A model generated the notes under the pieces. The model saw only the letters and a program-made list of their open reading frames with translations, made no database searches and had not been told where the DNA came from. Source: Pseudomonas sp. BGr12 (GTDB lineage: Bacteria > Pseudomonadota > Gammaproteobacteria > Pseudomonadales > Pseudomonadaceae). From it: 64,000 nucleotides of DNA. Each line of letters starts with the position of its first letter. Position 1 is the stretch's first letter. The DNA is taken from NCBI RefSeq assembly GCF_030272895.1, contig NZ_JALRNF010000005.1, positions 1 through 64,000 of the forward strand. The letters are read 5' to 3'. The position numbers were made by a program, and so were the translations under genes. Positions 39,837-50,171 of the stretch are shown piece after piece.

Positions 39837-40682
39837 TCACCCCTTGACCGCGCCAGCGGTAAGCCCGCGCAGGAAATACTTGCCAGCCAGCACATAGACC
39901 AACAGGGTCGGTAACCCGGCGATCATCGCCGCCGCCATGTCGACGTTGTATTCCTTGACCCCGGTGCTGGTGTTGACCAGGTTGTTCAGGGCCACGGTGA
40001 TCGGTTGAGCATCGCCACTGGCGAATACCACGCCGAAGAGAAAGTCGTTCCAGATCTGGGTGAACTGCCAGATCAGGCAGACCATGATGATCGGCACCGA
40101 CATCGGCAGCAGGATCCTGCCGAAGATGGTGAAGAACCCCGCGCCGTCCAGCCGCGCCGCCCGCACCAGGGCATCCGGCACGCTGCAGTAGTAGTTGCGA
40201 AAGAACAGCGTGGTGAACGCCAGGCCGTAGACGATGTGCACCAGCACCAGCCCCGTGGTGGTACTGGCCAGGCCCATTTTGCCGAGGGTGAACGAGGCCG
40301 GCAGCAGCACGGTCTGGAATGGCAGGAAGCAGCCGAACAGCAACAGGCCGAAGAACAGCTGCGAGCCGCGAAAGCGCCACATCGACAGCACGTAGCCGTT
40401 CAAGGCGCCGAGCAGCGTGGAGATCACCACCGCCGGGACGGTGATCTTCACCGAGTTCCAGAAGTAGCCGCCGACGGTGTCCCAGGCCTTGATCCAGCCG
40501 ATGGTGGTGACCACCTCCGGCCAGCTCAGCAGGTTGCCGGTACGGATGTCGTCGGGCGACTTGAAGCTGGTCAGCAGCATCACGATCAGCGGCACCAGGT
40601 ACAGCGCACAGGCCAGCAACAGGGTCGAGTAGATGGCCAGGCGGCTGAAGGTGAAGCGTCGGGGAGCCAGGGATCTAGTCAT
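39837..40682 (-). CDS. gtsC: Glucose/mannose ABC transporter permease
   Basis: A 281-aa inner-membrane permease of the MalG type with six predicted membrane segments and the EAA-type coupling loop (VRAARLDGAGFFTIFGRILLP). Its start overlaps the end of gtsB by eight bases, and gtsD follows six bases after its stop. Confidence 0.95.
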   Translation of the reverse strand: MTRSLAPRRFTFSRLAIYSTLLLACALYLVPLIVMLLTSFKSPDDIRTGNLLSWPEVVTTIGWIKAWDTVGGYFWNSVKITVPAVVISTLLGALNGYVLSMWRFRGSQLFFGLLLFGCFLPFQTVLLPASFTLGKMGLASTTTGLVLVHIVYGLAFTTLFFRNYYCSVPDALVRAARLDGAGFFTIFGRILLPMSVPIIMVCLIWQFTQIWNDFLFGVVFASGDAQPITVALNNLVNTSTGVKEYNVDMAAAMIAGLPTLLVYVLAGKYFLRGLTAGAVKG

Positions 40683-41583
40683 GGCGCTTGTTCCTCAGTT
40701 CCGAATACAGGTAAGGCACCAGGATCGACAGGATCGCGCCGAGCATCAGGATCGCGCTGGCCGAGCCCATGCCCATTTGCCCACGGCTGAAGGTGAAGGA
40801 ATACATGAACATCGCCGGCAGGTCCGAGGCGTAGCCCGGCCCTCCCGCGGTCATCGCCGCCACCAGGTCGAAGCTCTTGATGGCGATATGCGCAAGGATC
40901 ATCAGGGCGCTGAAAAACACCGGACGCAGGCTCGGCAACACGATGCGCAGGTAGATGCTCGGCAGGCTGGCGCCATCGACTTGCGCTGCGCGGATGATCG
41001 ACGGGTCGACACTGCGCAGGCCGGCCAGGAACAGCGCCATGACGAAGCCCGAGGCCTGCCACACAGCGGCGATCACCAGGCAGTAGACGACCCGGTCGGG
41101 GTCCACCAGCCAGTCCAGGCGAAAGCCTTCCCAGCCCCAGTCGCGGAGCATCTTGTCCAGGCCCAGGCCCGGGTTGAGCAGCCATTTCCAGGCGGTGCCG
41201 GTGACGATCATCGACAGCGCCATGGGGTACAGGTAGACCGTGCGAATGAAGCCTTCGCGGCGAATGCGCTGGTCGAGCAGCACTGCCAGCAGCACACCCA
41301 CCGCCAGGCTGATGGCGATGAACAGGCCGCCGAACACCAGCAGGTTCTTGCTCGCCACCCACCAGCGATCGTTCTCCATCAGCCGCGCGTACTGGGCCAG
41401 GCCGACCCATTTGTAGCTGGGCATGAAGCTCGAATTGGTGAAGGACAGGACGAAGGTCCAGAGGATGTAGCCGTAGAAGCCGACCAGGACGATCAGCATG
41501 CTCGGCGCCAGCACCAGCTTGGGTAGCCATTTCTGGAGCGCGTCGAAGGGTGAAGCCTTATGGAGTGCGGCAACAGTGTTCAT
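40675..41583 (-). CDS. gtsB: Glucose/mannose ABC transporter permease
   Basis: A 302-aa MalF-type permease with about six membrane segments and an EAA loop (IRAAQVDGASLPSIYLRIVLPSL). It pairs with GtsC to form the transmembrane channel. A REP hairpin lies in the 111-base gap after gtsA, which may trim the transcript so that the binding protein is made in excess. Confidence 0.95.
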   Translation of the reverse strand: MNTVAALHKASPFDALQKWLPKLVLAPSMLIVLVGFYGYILWTFVLSFTNSSFMPSYKWVGLAQYARLMENDRWWVASKNLLVFGGLFIAISLAVGVLLAVLLDQRIRREGFIRTVYLYPMALSMIVTGTAWKWLLNPGLGLDKMLRDWGWEGFRLDWLVDPDRVVYCLVIAAVWQASGFVMALFLAGLRSVDPSIIRAAQVDGASLPSIYLRIVLPSLRPVFFSALMILAHIAIKSFDLVAAMTAGGPGYASDLPAMFMYSFTFSRGQMGMGSASAILMLGAILSILVPYLYSELRNKRHD

Positions 41584-41620
41584 GGTTGCTTCTCGGTTGG
41601 AGGGCGGTGCTGCGCACCGA

Positions 41621-41688
41621 ATCGCGGGACAAGCCCGCTCCCACAGGCGAACGCGCTCCCTTCTGTGGGAGCGGGCTCGACCCGCGAT
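41621..41688. repeat. REP hairpin
   Basis: Arms atcgcgggacaagcccgctc and its near-inverse (one arm with 'gctcgaccc'), between gtsA and gtsB. Confidence 0.9.
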
Positions 41689-41694
41689 GAGGCC

Positions 41695-42957
41695 CTACTT
41701 GGCCGACTTGATCGCCGAGCCCAGTTGCTTGACCGCCGCCGCCGGGTCGGCGCCCGGGTCGTTGAGGAAGTTGGTCACCACATCGAAGATCGCCCCCTGC
41801 ACCGCCAGGGTGGTGGCCATGTTGTGGGCCATGCTCGGCTGCAGACCGTCGCCTTGCTCGGCTTGTTTGAAGTCCTCTGCCGACTTCTGGGTGCAGGCAT
41901 CGAACTGGCTCATGTCCATGTCCTGACGCACCGGCAGCGAGCCCTTGTTCTGGTTGAACACGGTCTGGAACTGCGGCTCCAGGGCGACCTTGGCCAGGTC
42001 GTTCTGGGCCTTGATGTCGTTCTCCTTCTTGAGCTTGAACATCGCCAGCGAGTCGATGTTGTAGGCGAAGCTGCCCTGGGTACCGGGGAAGGCCACGCAC
42101 TGGTAGTCCTTGCCGGCGACCTTGCCGGCGGCGGTCCATTCGCTCTTGGCCCAGTCGCCCATGATCTGCATGCCGGCCTTGCCGTTGATGACCTCTGCAG
42201 CGGCGATGTTCCAGTCACGCCCGGCGCGGTTGGGGTCCATGTAGGTGCCCAGGCGCTGCAGGGTCTTGAACACCTCGACCATCTGCGCACCGGTGAGGGT
42301 CTTGTCATCCAGCTCGACAAAGGCGGCGTGGTAGCCCTTGGGCCCGAGGATGCTCAGGGCCAGGTCCTCGAACACGGTACCGTCCTGCCAGGGTTGGCCG
42401 CCGTGGGCCAGGGGGATGAAGCCGGCCGCCTTGAGCTTGTCGGCGGCGGCGAAGAGTTCATCGAGGGTGGTCGGCACCTTGGCCCCGGCCTTGTCGAACA
42501 CCTGCGGGTTGATCCACAGCCAGTTGACCCGGTGAATGTTCACCGGCACGGCCACGTAGTGACCGTCGTACTTCATGATCTCGGCCACCTTGGCCGGCAG
42601 CAGGTTGTCCCATTGGTTGGCTTGAGCTACCTCATCGAGCTCGGTCAGCAGCCCCAGGGCGCCCCATTCCTGGATATCCGGGCCCTTGATCTGCGCGGCA
42701 GCCGGCGGGTTGCCGGAGATGGCGCGGGTCTTGAGCACGGTCATGGCAGCGGCGCCACCACCACCGGCGACGGCGTTGTCTTTCCAGATGAATCCGTCTT
42801 TTTTCACCTGCGCCTTGAGGGTTTCCACCGCCTTGGCTTCACCACCGGAGGTCCACCAGTGCAGGACTTCGACAGTACCGGGATCGGCGGCAAAGGCGTT
42901 CAGGGGCAACAAGGAGGCGAGGGAAATGACAGTAGCAAGGCGCGTGATCGCGTTCAT
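41695..42957 (-). CDS. gtsA: Glucose/mannose ABC transporter periplasmic binding protein
   Basis: A 420-aa type 1 extracellular solute-binding protein: signal peptide [23 protein letters not shown], then [16 protein letters not shown], the standard start of sugar-binding proteins. It captures glucose in the periplasm for GtsBCD. The start at 42957 is chosen over 43029 because of the signal peptide. AACAACAA lies 17 bases upstream. First gene of the gts-oprB operon. Confidence 0.96.
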   Translation of the reverse strand: MNAITRLATVISLASLLPLNAFAADPGTVEVLHWWTSGGEAKAVETLKAQVKKDGFIWKDNAVAGGGGAAAMTVLKTRAISGNPPAAAQIKGPDIQEWGALGLLTELDEVAQANQWDNLLPAKVAEIMKYDGHYVAVPVNIHRVNWLWINPQVFDKAGAKVPTTLDELFAAADKLKAAGFIPLAHGGQPWQDGTVFEDLALSILGPKGYHAAFVELDDKTLTGAQMVEVFKTLQRLGTYMDPNRAGRDWNIAAAEVINGKAGMQIMGDWAKSEWTAAGKVAGKDYQCVAFPGTQGSFAYNIDSLAMFKLKKENDIKAQNDLAKVALEPQFQTVFNQNKGSLPVRQDMDMSQFDACTQKSAEDFKQAEQGDGLQPSMAHNMATTLAVQGAIFDVVTNFLNDPGADPAAAVKQLGSAIKSAK

Positions 42958-42973
42958 GGAAGGTAACCTTTTC

Positions 42974-42981
42974 TTGTTGTT
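42974..42981 (-). promoter_or_regulatory. Crc/Hfq CA motif before gtsA
   Basis: AACAACAA on the gene strand, within the ribosome-binding region (followed by gaaaagg). Confidence 0.55.
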
Positions 42982-43092
42982 ATACAGGGGCAAGTCGAGG
43001 TGCTTGCGCTTGTCCCTGAGTCTAACCACAGGCCCGGGCGGCGCAGGTAACGAAGGGATGTGCGAATGTCACCAAGTGGTGACAAACGCCGG

Positions 43093-44547
43093 TCAGTCAC
43101 TGCTGCGTGGCAGGCTCAAGGTCACCCGCAAGCCGCCTTCGCGCAGGTTGCGCAAGCTCACTTCACCGCCATGGCTGTGGGCGATATTGCGCGCGATGCC
43201 CAGGCCCAGGCCGTAGCCCTGCTGCTGGCCGGCCAGGCGAAAGTGCGGCTCGAACACCTGTTCCTGGCGTTGCTCGGGCACGCCCGGGCCTTCATCGTCG
43301 ACCTGCAGGACAAACCCCGAGGCGCTGTCGAGCACGCGCAGGTGGGCGCGCTCGCCGTACTTCAGGGCATTGTCGATCAGGTTGCCCATGCAGCGCTTGA
43401 GCGCCAGCGGCTTGCCTGGATAGGGCGCCTGCGCGCGCCCCTCCAGGGTGATGCGATTACTGCTCAGGTAGGGTTCGACCAGGCAATCGAGCAGCTGGTT
43501 GAGGTCGATGGCTTCGATGTTCTCGTGGATATCGGTGTCCTTCACGCATTGCAGCGCGCCCTTGACCAGCATCTCCAGCTCATCCAGGTCACGGCCGAAC
43601 TTGGCCTGCATCACTTCGTCATCGAGCAGCTCGACCCGCAGGCGCAAGCGGGTGATCGGCGTGCGCAGGTCATGGGAAATGGCGCTGAACAACTGACTGC
43701 GCTCGGTCAGGTAGCGACTGATACGCTCGCGCATGGCGTTGAAAGCACGTCCCACCTCCTCCACCTCGCTGCCGCCACCTTCGGTCACCGGCTCCACATC
43801 GGCGCCCAGCGACAGTTCCCGCGCGGCCCGGGCCAGGCGCTTGAGCGGGCGACTCTGCCAATGCACCAGCAAGCCGATGAACAGCAACAGGAACGAACTG
43901 GTGAGGATGATGAACCAGACCTGCTGGGCCGGCAGGTCCTGCTCCTCCAGGCTGGTGTAGGGTTCGGGCAGCAGCGAGGCGATGTACAACCACTCCCCCT
44001 CCCCTAGATGGATCTGCATCACCAGCACCGGCGGGTTGATCGGTTCCAGGGTCAGGGCGTAGTGCGCCCAGGAGCGCGGCAGCTCGTCGAGCTTCAGGCC
44101 GCTGTTGAACAGGCGCAGCTCCTGGGGGCTGACGAAGGTCACCGAGATCTGCAGTTGCTGGCCCAGGCGCTGGTGCAGCACTTCATCGACGGCGGCGATC
44201 ACCGCCTGCTTGCGCGGCGTCGGCGGCAATTCCTGCATGTCCAGCGGCTTGTCGTTGAGCGAGACAAAAAAACGCGTGCCGCCCATGTTGCGCAACTGGT
44301 CCAGCACCATGGGCCGGTAGGCCACCGGCAGCGAGCGAAAGTAGCTGACGCTGGCACTCATCGAATGGGCCAGGCTGCGGGCGCTGGCCACCAGGCCTTC
44401 ACGCTGGCTGGCGCGCAGCTGCGACAGCCAGATCAGGCTCGACAGCCCCTGGGCCAGCAGCACCACCAGCAGCGTCAGCAGCAGCATGCGCCCCAGCAGC
44501 GAGCGCGGCAGCGGCAGGCGCCAGCGGCCCTCAGTGCGCGGGCGCAA
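43093..44547 (-). CDS. gtrS: GtrS sensor histidine kinase
   Basis: A 484-aa membrane sensor kinase with two transmembrane segments (about 17-40 and 211-232), a periplasmic sensing loop between them, a HAMP linker, the phosphoacceptor His in FSAISHDLRTPITRL, and ATP-binding motifs NLIDNALKYG, DEGPGVP and GLGLGIA. In P. aeruginosa GtrS senses 2-ketogluconate/6-phosphogluconate and phosphorylates GltR. Its start overlaps the gltR stop by 17 bases, so the two are cotranscribed. Confidence 0.93.
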   Translation of the reverse strand: MRPRTEGRWRLPLPRSLLGRMLLLTLLVVLLAQGLSSLIWLSQLRASQREGLVASARSLAHSMSASVSYFRSLPVAYRPMVLDQLRNMGGTRFFVSLNDKPLDMQELPPTPRKQAVIAAVDEVLHQRLGQQLQISVTFVSPQELRLFNSGLKLDELPRSWAHYALTLEPINPPVLVMQIHLGEGEWLYIASLLPEPYTSLEEQDLPAQQVWFIILTSSFLLLFIGLLVHWQSRPLKRLARAARELSLGADVEPVTEGGGSEVEEVGRAFNAMRERISRYLTERSQLFSAISHDLRTPITRLRLRVELLDDEVMQAKFGRDLDELEMLVKGALQCVKDTDIHENIEAIDLNQLLDCLVEPYLSSNRITLEGRAQAPYPGKPLALKRCMGNLIDNALKYGERAHLRVLDSASGFVLQVDDEGPGVPEQRQEQVFEPHFRLAGQQQGYGLGLGIARNIAHSHGGEVSLRNLREGGLRVTLSLPRSSD

Positions 44548-45247
44548 CGCTGGCCGCCAGCAGGTAACCGCTGCCGCGCACGGTACGGATCAGCCGTGGC
44601 GGTTTGTCCGTGTCGCGCAGGCGCTGGCGCAGGCGGCTGACCGCCATGTCGACAATGCGATCCAGCGGCATGGGCTCGCGGCCACGGGTGGCATTGCCGA
44701 TGGTGTCGCGGTCGAGAATCTGCTGTGGATGATCGAGAAACAGCTTGAGCAGGGCGAAATCGGCACCCGAGAGAATGACCTCTTCACCGTCGCGGTGAAA
44801 CAGCCGGTGGCTGACCGTGTCCAGCCGCCAGTCATCGAAGGCCAGCACGTCGTTGCCGTTACGCTCCTGGCCGAAACCGGCACGCCGCAGCAGGGCCTTG
44901 ATCCGCGCCTGCAATTCGCGGGGGCTGAAGGGTTTGCCCAGGTAGTCGTCGGCGCCCAGCTCCAGGCCGATCACCCGGTCGGCCTCGTCGGAACTGGCAG
45001 TCAGCATGATGATCGGCACCTGTGCCTGTCGCGGATGCTGGCGTACCCAGCGACAGAGGCTGAAGCCGTCTTCATCGGGCAGCATCACATCGAGGATGAC
45101 CAGGTCACATTCGTTGGCGTCCAGGGCCTGGCGAAAGCCCTGGCCGTCGGCCACCGCGCGCACCTCGAAGCCGCAGCGGCTGAGGTAGGCCTGCAACAGT
45201 TCGCGGATTTCCTGGTCATCGTCGACCAGCAGTATCGACTTGCTCAC
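44531..45247 (-). CDS. gltR: GltR response regulator of glucose transport
   Basis: A 238-aa OmpR-family regulator: receiver domain (about 1-120; acidic pocket LVDDDQE, phosphoacceptor Asp in LVILDVMLPDEDG) and C-terminal winged helix (about 135-232; RIVDMAVSRLRQRL, IRTVRGSGYLL). GltR controls oprB and the gts genes, which lie immediately downstream of gtrS on the same strand. Confidence 0.94.
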   Translation of the reverse strand: MSKSILLVDDDQEIRELLQAYLSRCGFEVRAVADGQGFRQALDANECDLVILDVMLPDEDGFSLCRWVRQHPRQAQVPIIMLTASSDEADRVIGLELGADDYLGKPFSPRELQARIKALLRRAGFGQERNGNDVLAFDDWRLDTVSHRLFHRDGEEVILSGADFALLKLFLDHPQQILDRDTIGNATRGREPMPLDRIVDMAVSRLRQRLRDTDKPPRLIRTVRGSGYLLAASVAPAH

Positions 45248-45291
45248 AGCGCCATTCCTTGTTGATGCGGGTCTGTGGGTCCAACTGTCTT

Positions 45292-45363
45292 TGTGGGAGC
45301 GGGCTTGCCCCGCGATTGCAGTGTGTCAGCAAGATCGTATCGCGGGGCAAGCCCGCTCCCACA
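45292..45363. repeat. REP hairpin
   Basis: Perfect REP arms (tgtgggagcgggcttgcccc and inverse) separated by about 24 bases, between gltR and glk. Confidence 0.93.
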
Positions 45364-45373
45364 GCTGCCGCGC

Positions 45374-46327
45374 CTACAGGGTCTGCTGCAGGGCTACGCC
45401 GGCGCCGAGCAGGCCGGAAAATTCGGCGGTCACCAGCCATACCGGAATCCCCTTGAAGTAACCGCTCATGCAACCCTTGTCGGCGAAACTCTCGGCAAAT
45501 CCGCTGCGCAAGAACAACTCGGCAAAGCGCGGAATGATGCCGCCGACAATGTACACGCCGCCGCGCCCACCCAGGGTCAACACGTTGTTGCCGGCCACTC
45601 GCCCGAGAAAACGACAGAACTGCTCGATCACTGCCATCGCCACCGGCTCGCCGGCCAGGGCAGCATCGGTGATCGCCGCCGGACTGAGCAAGGTCGCCGG
45701 TTGGCCATCCAATGCACAGATGGCCTGGTACAACCGTAGCAGGCCACCACCGCTGAGCAGGGTTTCGGCGCTGACATGGCCGATCTCGTTGCCGATCTGC
45801 TGGCGGATCTGCGCCTCGCGGGCGTTGCCGACCGGCAGGTCGACGTGGCCGCCCTCGCCCGGCAGGGCCATGAAGCGGCCGTCGTCCAGGCTGAGCAAGG
45901 TGCCCACGCCCAGGCCGGTACCGGGGCCGATGACCACCGCCGGACGCCCGGGCTCGGCCTGCCCCGGGCAGACCGTGAGGGACTCGCCGGGCTGCAACCG
46001 GGTCATCCCCAGGGCCATGGCGGTAAAGTCGTTGATCAACAGCAACCGCTCGATCTGCAAGGTGTTGCAGAAGGCCTGGCGACTGAGCCGCCAGTGGTTG
46101 TTGGTGAAGCGAAACTCATCGCCGCTGACCGGGCCGGCCACTGCCAGGCACACCGCGCCGAGGTCGCCCCGGGCCAACCCCTGCGCCGCGAGGTAGGCAC
46201 CGATGGCCTGCTCGGGGCTGGTGTAGTCGGCGGTGGCGAACACCTGCACCGAGTGCATCCGGTCATGTTCCCAGAGGGCGAAGCGGGCGTTGGTACCGCC
46301 GATATCACCGACCAGAGCGCGCTTCAT
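45374..46327 (-). CDS. glk: Glucokinase
   Basis: Glk phosphorylates glucose with ATP. The 317-aa ROK/hexokinase-fold protein has the phosphate-binding start [14 protein letters not shown] (about residues 8-21), the substrate segment [13 protein letters not shown] with the catalytic Asp, and [11 protein letters not shown]. Its start overlaps the edd stop (ATGA at 46324-46327), indicating coupled translation in edd-glk. Confidence 0.96.
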   Translation of the reverse strand: MKRALVGDIGGTNARFALWEHDRMHSVQVFATADYTSPEQAIGAYLAAQGLARGDLGAVCLAVAGPVSGDEFRFTNNHWRLSRQAFCNTLQIERLLLINDFTAMALGMTRLQPGESLTVCPGQAEPGRPAVVIGPGTGLGVGTLLSLDDGRFMALPGEGGHVDLPVGNAREAQIRQQIGNEIGHVSAETLLSGGGLLRLYQAICALDGQPATLLSPAAITDAALAGEPVAMAVIEQFCRFLGRVAGNNVLTLGGRGGVYIVGGIIPRFAELFLRSGFAESFADKGCMSGYFKGIPVWLVTAEFSGLLGAGVALQQTL

Positions 46328-48150
46328 TTAAGCGACTCCAGGGCCGAGGTGAAGGCACTGGCGCCCTGCTCCGCCGGGCTCAGGGCCATGCGCAGGAAGC
46401 CGAACAGCTCACGACCGCAGCCCAGGTCATTACCGGTCGGCGACGCGGGCAGTTCACGGTCGGCCAACTCCTCGGCGCTGACCTTGACCGACAGCGTGCC
46501 GGCCACGCCATCGACGCGCACGATGTCACCATCGCGCACCCGCGCCAGCGGACCGCCGTCAAAGGCTTCCGGGCAGACATGAATGGCCGCCGGGATTTTC
46601 CCCGAGGCGCCGGACATGCGCCCGTCGGTGACCAGCGCCACCTTGAAGCCACGGTCCTGCAGTACGCCCAGGAACGGGGTCATCTTGTGCAGCTCCGGCA
46701 TACCGTTGCAGCGCGGTCCCTGGAAGCGCATCACGGCAACGAAATCACGCTCCAGCTCACCGGCCTGGAAGGCATCGGCCAGCGCCTGCTGGTCATGGAA
46801 CACCCGCGCCGGCGCTTCGACCACCTGATGCTCCGGGGCGACCGCAGAGACTTTCATCACCCCGCGCCCCAGGTTGCCTTCCATGACCCGCAGGCCACCT
46901 TCGGGCGAGAACGGCCGCGCCACCGGACGCAGGATCGCTTCGTCGAGGCTCGCCTGCGGGCCTTCGCGCCAGACCAGCTTGCCGTCCTGCAGGAACGGCT
47001 CCTGGGTATAACGGCGCAGGCCGAAACCGGCCACGGTGTTGACGTCTTCATGCAGCAGCCCGGCATCGAGCAGCTCGCGAATCAGGAACGCCATGCCGCC
47101 GGCAGCCTGGAAGTGGTTGATGTCGGCCTTGCCGTTGGGATAGACGTGGGACAGGGTCGGCACCACTTCGGAGAGCTCGGCCATGTCCTGCCAGGTCAGC
47201 TGGATCCCGGCCGCCTGGGCGATCGCCGGCATGTGCAGGGTATGGTTGGTCGAGCCACCGGTGGCGTGCAGGGCGACGATGGAATTGACCAGCGATTTCT
47301 CGTCGACGATCTCGCCCAGCGGCATGAAGTCGCCACTGGCCTTGGTCATGCGCGTGACCTGCTGCGCCGCCTCGATGGTGAGCGCATCGCGCAGCGGCGT
47401 GTAGGGGTTGACGAAGGACGCGCCCGGCAGGTGCAGGCCCATCACTTCCATCAGCAACTGGTTGGTGTTGGCGGTGCCGTAGAAGGTGCAGGTGCCGGGG
47501 CTGTGGTAGGACTTCATCTCCGATTCCAGCAGCTCTTCGCGGCTGGCCTTGCCCTCGGCGTAGCGCTGGCGGACGTCGGCCTTTTCCTTGTTGGAAATAC
47601 CCGAAGGCATCGGCCCGCCGGGCACGAAGAGCGTGGGCAGGTGGCCGAAACGCAGGGCCCCCATCAACAGGCCCGGGACGATCTTGTCGCAGATGCCCAG
47701 CATCAAGGCGGCATCGAACATGTTGTGCGACAGGGCGATGGCCGTGGACATGGCGATCACCTCGCGGCTGGCAATGCCCAGCTCCATGCCCGGCTCGCCC
47801 TGGGTGACACCGTCGCACATGGCCGGCACGCCACCGGCGAACTGGCCGACCGAGCCGATCTCGCGCAGGGCCTGCTTGATCTGCTCGGGGTAATGCTCGT
47901 AGGGCTGGTGGGCCGAGAGCATGTCGTTGTAGGCGGAGACGATGGCGACGTTGGCGGCATTCATCATCCGCAGGCTGTGCTTGTCCTGGCTGCTGCAGCC
48001 GGCCACGCCGTGGGCGAAGTTGGCGCATTGCAGCTTGGCCCGCATCGGTCCGTCGCTGGCGGCCCCGCGAATCAGCTGCAGGTAGCGTTCGCGGGTAGGA
48101 CGGCTGCGGGCGATCAGCCGTTGGGTGACCTCAAGAATGCGCGGATGCAT
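46324..48150 (-). CDS. edd: 6-phosphogluconate dehydratase
   Basis: Edd dehydrates 6-phosphogluconate to KDPG, the first Entner-Doudoroff-specific step. The 608-aa IlvD/Edd enzyme has cysteine motifs of the iron-sulfur cluster: [16 protein letters not shown] (near residue 150), [12 protein letters not shown], and the [11 protein letters not shown] segment, with [11 protein letters not shown] in the C-terminal half. Divergent from gap across 269 bases holding a HexR site; first gene of edd-glk. Confidence 0.97.
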   Translation of the reverse strand: MHPRILEVTQRLIARSRPTRERYLQLIRGAASDGPMRAKLQCANFAHGVAGCSSQDKHSLRMMNAANVAIVSAYNDMLSAHQPYEHYPEQIKQALREIGSVGQFAGGVPAMCDGVTQGEPGMELGIASREVIAMSTAIALSHNMFDAALMLGICDKIVPGLLMGALRFGHLPTLFVPGGPMPSGISNKEKADVRQRYAEGKASREELLESEMKSYHSPGTCTFYGTANTNQLLMEVMGLHLPGASFVNPYTPLRDALTIEAAQQVTRMTKASGDFMPLGEIVDEKSLVNSIVALHATGGSTNHTLHMPAIAQAAGIQLTWQDMAELSEVVPTLSHVYPNGKADINHFQAAGGMAFLIRELLDAGLLHEDVNTVAGFGLRRYTQEPFLQDGKLVWREGPQASLDEAILRPVARPFSPEGGLRVMEGNLGRGVMKVSAVAPEHQVVEAPARVFHDQQALADAFQAGELERDFVAVMRFQGPRCNGMPELHKMTPFLGVLQDRGFKVALVTDGRMSGASGKIPAAIHVCPEAFDGGPLARVRDGDIVRVDGVAGTLSVKVSAEELADRELPASPTGNDLGCGRELFGFLRMALSPAEQGASAFTSALESLK

Positions 48151-48335
48151 GTACTGGACTCCAGGCTAGCGGTGGTTGCGACCTCTGCGGCGGTTTCCCT
48201 TATCCGCATTCGCCGCCTAGGCTCAAAGTGAGGGGGCGAGCGTCGCGGGCGGGACGGCTTGGCCGATCGCTCGTTGTAGATTGAATAAAATACTGCCAGT
48301 AAAAACGCTTGTTTTCTATTTTTTTACGAATAATC

Positions 48336-48350
48336 TTGTAATTCCAACAA
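48336..48350. promoter_or_regulatory. HexR operator, edd/gap
   Basis: TTGTAATTCCAACAA fits TTGT-N7-ACAA exactly. It lies 70 bases before gap and about 190 before edd, in the divergent region known to be HexR-controlled in P. putida. Confidence 0.78.
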
Positions 48351-48419
48351 CAAAAAATGATTCAGTGAAGTCATAACCCGTGTACCACGGGCTTCACCCG
48401 GTCTGCCAGAGGTAGCTTT

Positions 48420-49421
48420 ATGACCCTACGCATCGCAATCAATGGCTTTGGCCGCATTGGCCGCAACGTCCTTCGCGCACTCTATACCCAAGGCTACCGC
48501 CAGGATCTGCAGGTCGTCGCGATCAACGACCTGGGCGACAGCGCGATCAACGCCCATCTGCTCAAGTACGACAGTGTCCATGGCACCTTTGCCGCCAGCG
48601 TCGAAGCCGATCATGAAAGCCTGACCGTCAACGGCGACCGCATCGCCGTCAGCGCCATCCGCAACCCTGCGGAGCTGCCGTGGAAAGCCGAAGCCGTCGA
48701 CGTGGTGTTCGAATGCACCGGGCACTTCACCGACCGGGCAAAAGCCGCGGCCCATCTTACCGCCGGGGCGGGCAAAGTCATTATTTCGGCACCGGCCAAA
48801 GGCGCCGACGCCACCATCGTCTATGGGGTCAACCACGACATCCTGCGCCCGTCGCACCAGATCATCTCCAGCGCCTCCTGCACCACCAACTGCCTGGCGC
48901 CGCTGGCCCAGGTGCTGCACCGCGAACTGGGCATCGAGCAGGGCCTGATGACCACCATCCACGCCTACACCAATGACCAGAGCCTGATCGACATCCACCA
49001 CAGCGACCCGTTCCGCGCCCGTTCGGCCACCCAGTCGATGATCCCGAGCAAGACCGGTGCGGCCGAAGCCGTGGGCCTGGTGCTGCCGGAGCTGGCCGGC
49101 AAACTCACCGGCATGGCGGTACGGGTGCCGGTGATCAACGTGTCGCTGGTGGACCTGACCGTCAACCTTGCGCGCACCACCAGCGTCGAAGAGGTCAACG
49201 CCCTGTTCAAGGAAGCCAGCCGCCACTCCAAGGTGCTGGGCTACAACAGCCTGCCGCTGGTGTCCTGCGACTTCAACCACAACCCGCTGTCGTCGATCTT
49301 CGACGCCAACCACACCCGTGCCAACGGGCGGATGCTCAAGGTGCTGGCCTGGTACGACAACGAGTGGGGGTTCTCCAACCGCATGCTGGATAACTGCCTG
49401 GCACTGTGCAACGCCCGCTAA
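48420..49421 (+). CDS. gap: Glyceraldehyde-3-phosphate dehydrogenase, type I
   Basis: The 333-aa enzyme oxidises glyceraldehyde 3-phosphate, the product of Eda. It has the NAD-binding [15 protein letters not shown] start and catalytic C154 in SASCTTNC, with a good ribosome site (agaggt). This is the glucose-inducible gap-1 of pseudomonads, divergent from edd and expected to be repressed by HexR. Intact. Confidence 0.97.
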   Translation: MTLRIAINGFGRIGRNVLRALYTQGYRQDLQVVAINDLGDSAINAHLLKYDSVHGTFAASVEADHESLTVNGDRIAVSAIRNPAELPWKAEAVDVVFECTGHFTDRAKAAAHLTAGAGKVIISAPAKGADATIVYGVNHDILRPSHQIISSASCTTNCLAPLAQVLHRELGIEQGLMTTIHAYTNDQSLIDIHHSDPFRARSATQSMIPSKTGAAEAVGLVLPELAGKLTGMAVRVPVINVSLVDLTVNLARTTSVEEVNALFKEASRHSKVLGYNSLPLVSCDFNHNPLSSIFDANHTRANGRMLKVLAWYDNEWGFSNRMLDNCLALCNAR

Positions 49422-49432
49422 AGCTGCACCCC

Positions 49433-49504
49433 GGTGGGAGCGGGCTTGCCCCGCGATGCGGCCTGGCTGGCAGTAGCCGATCGCGGGGCAAGCCCGCTCC
49501 TACC
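49433..49504. repeat. REP hairpin
   Basis: REP arms (ggtgggagcgggcttgcccc and inverse) around a 24-base centre, just after gap. Confidence 0.93.
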
Positions 49505-49542
49505 GGCAGCTGTTGATTGAACAGAGCTTGACCACAGCGCTG

Positions 49543-49559
49543 ATGATAAGCATTATCAT
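49543..49559. promoter_or_regulatory. Fur box
   Basis: ATGATAA-GCA-TTATCAT is a perfect palindrome matching the Fur consensus core, 26 bases before the ECF sigma gene. It indicates iron repression of the signalling system. Confidence 0.82.
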
Positions 49560-49585
49560 TCGCTTTGCATTGCTCGGGTATCGCT

Positions 49586-50104
49586 GTGAGCCAGTCCCAG
49601 TTCAACACTGTATTCCTCGCCCAGCGGGTCAGCCTGCTGCGAACCCTGCAGCGCATGGTCGACAACCCCAGCACCGCCGAAGATTTGTTGCAGGAGACCT
49701 ACCTGCGGGTCACCCGCGCCCTGGGCGAGCGGCCCATCGAGCACCTTGAGCCCTTCGTATTCCAGACCGCGCGCAACCTGGCCCTCGATCACCTGCGCGC
49801 GCGCCGGGCGCAATCGCGCAACCTGGTGGACGATGTGCCCGAGCAGGTCCTGCACAACGTCGCCGCCCCTGCCAGCAGCGCCGAAGACGCCGCCCATGCC
49901 GAGCAACTGCTCAAGCGCCTGAGCGTCAGCCTCGGCCAGCTGACCCCGCGCCAGCAGCGTATTTTCATCCTCAGCCGCCTGCACGGCGCCAGCTATCTGG
50001 AAATCGCCGAGCAACTCGGGGTTTCGGCCAGTACCGTGCAGAAGGAACTGAAGCTGATCATGGCCATCTGTGTCGGCGTCGCCAATCGCGTGAACCGCGA
50101 CTGA
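49586..50104 (+). CDS. Iron-starvation ECF sigma factor (FecI-like)
   Basis: A 172-aa ECF sigma factor: region 2 (AEDLLQETYLRVTRALGERPIEHLEPFVFQTARNLALDHLR) and region 4 (LTPRQQRIFILSRLHGASYLEIAEQLGVSASTVQKEL). It should direct RNA polymerase to the downstream heme receptor promoter when released by the FecR protein. I place the start at GTG 49586 (MSQSQFNTV); a TTG further upstream (49565) is less likely. Preceded by a Fur box. The order sigma-FecR-receptor matches surface-signalling systems such as HxuIRA. Confidence 0.92.
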   Translation: MSQSQFNTVFLAQRVSLLRTLQRMVDNPSTAEDLLQETYLRVTRALGERPIEHLEPFVFQTARNLALDHLRARRAQSRNLVDDVPEQVLHNVAAPASSAEDAAHAEQLLKRLSVSLGQLTPRQQRIFILSRLHGASYLEIAEQLGVSASTVQKELKLIMAICVGVANRVNRD

Positions 50105-50171
50105 CGGTGGCTTGCCACATCGGCAGCAACACTTGATCATTGCACTCCAACAAGACCGCCCAGGATTGACC

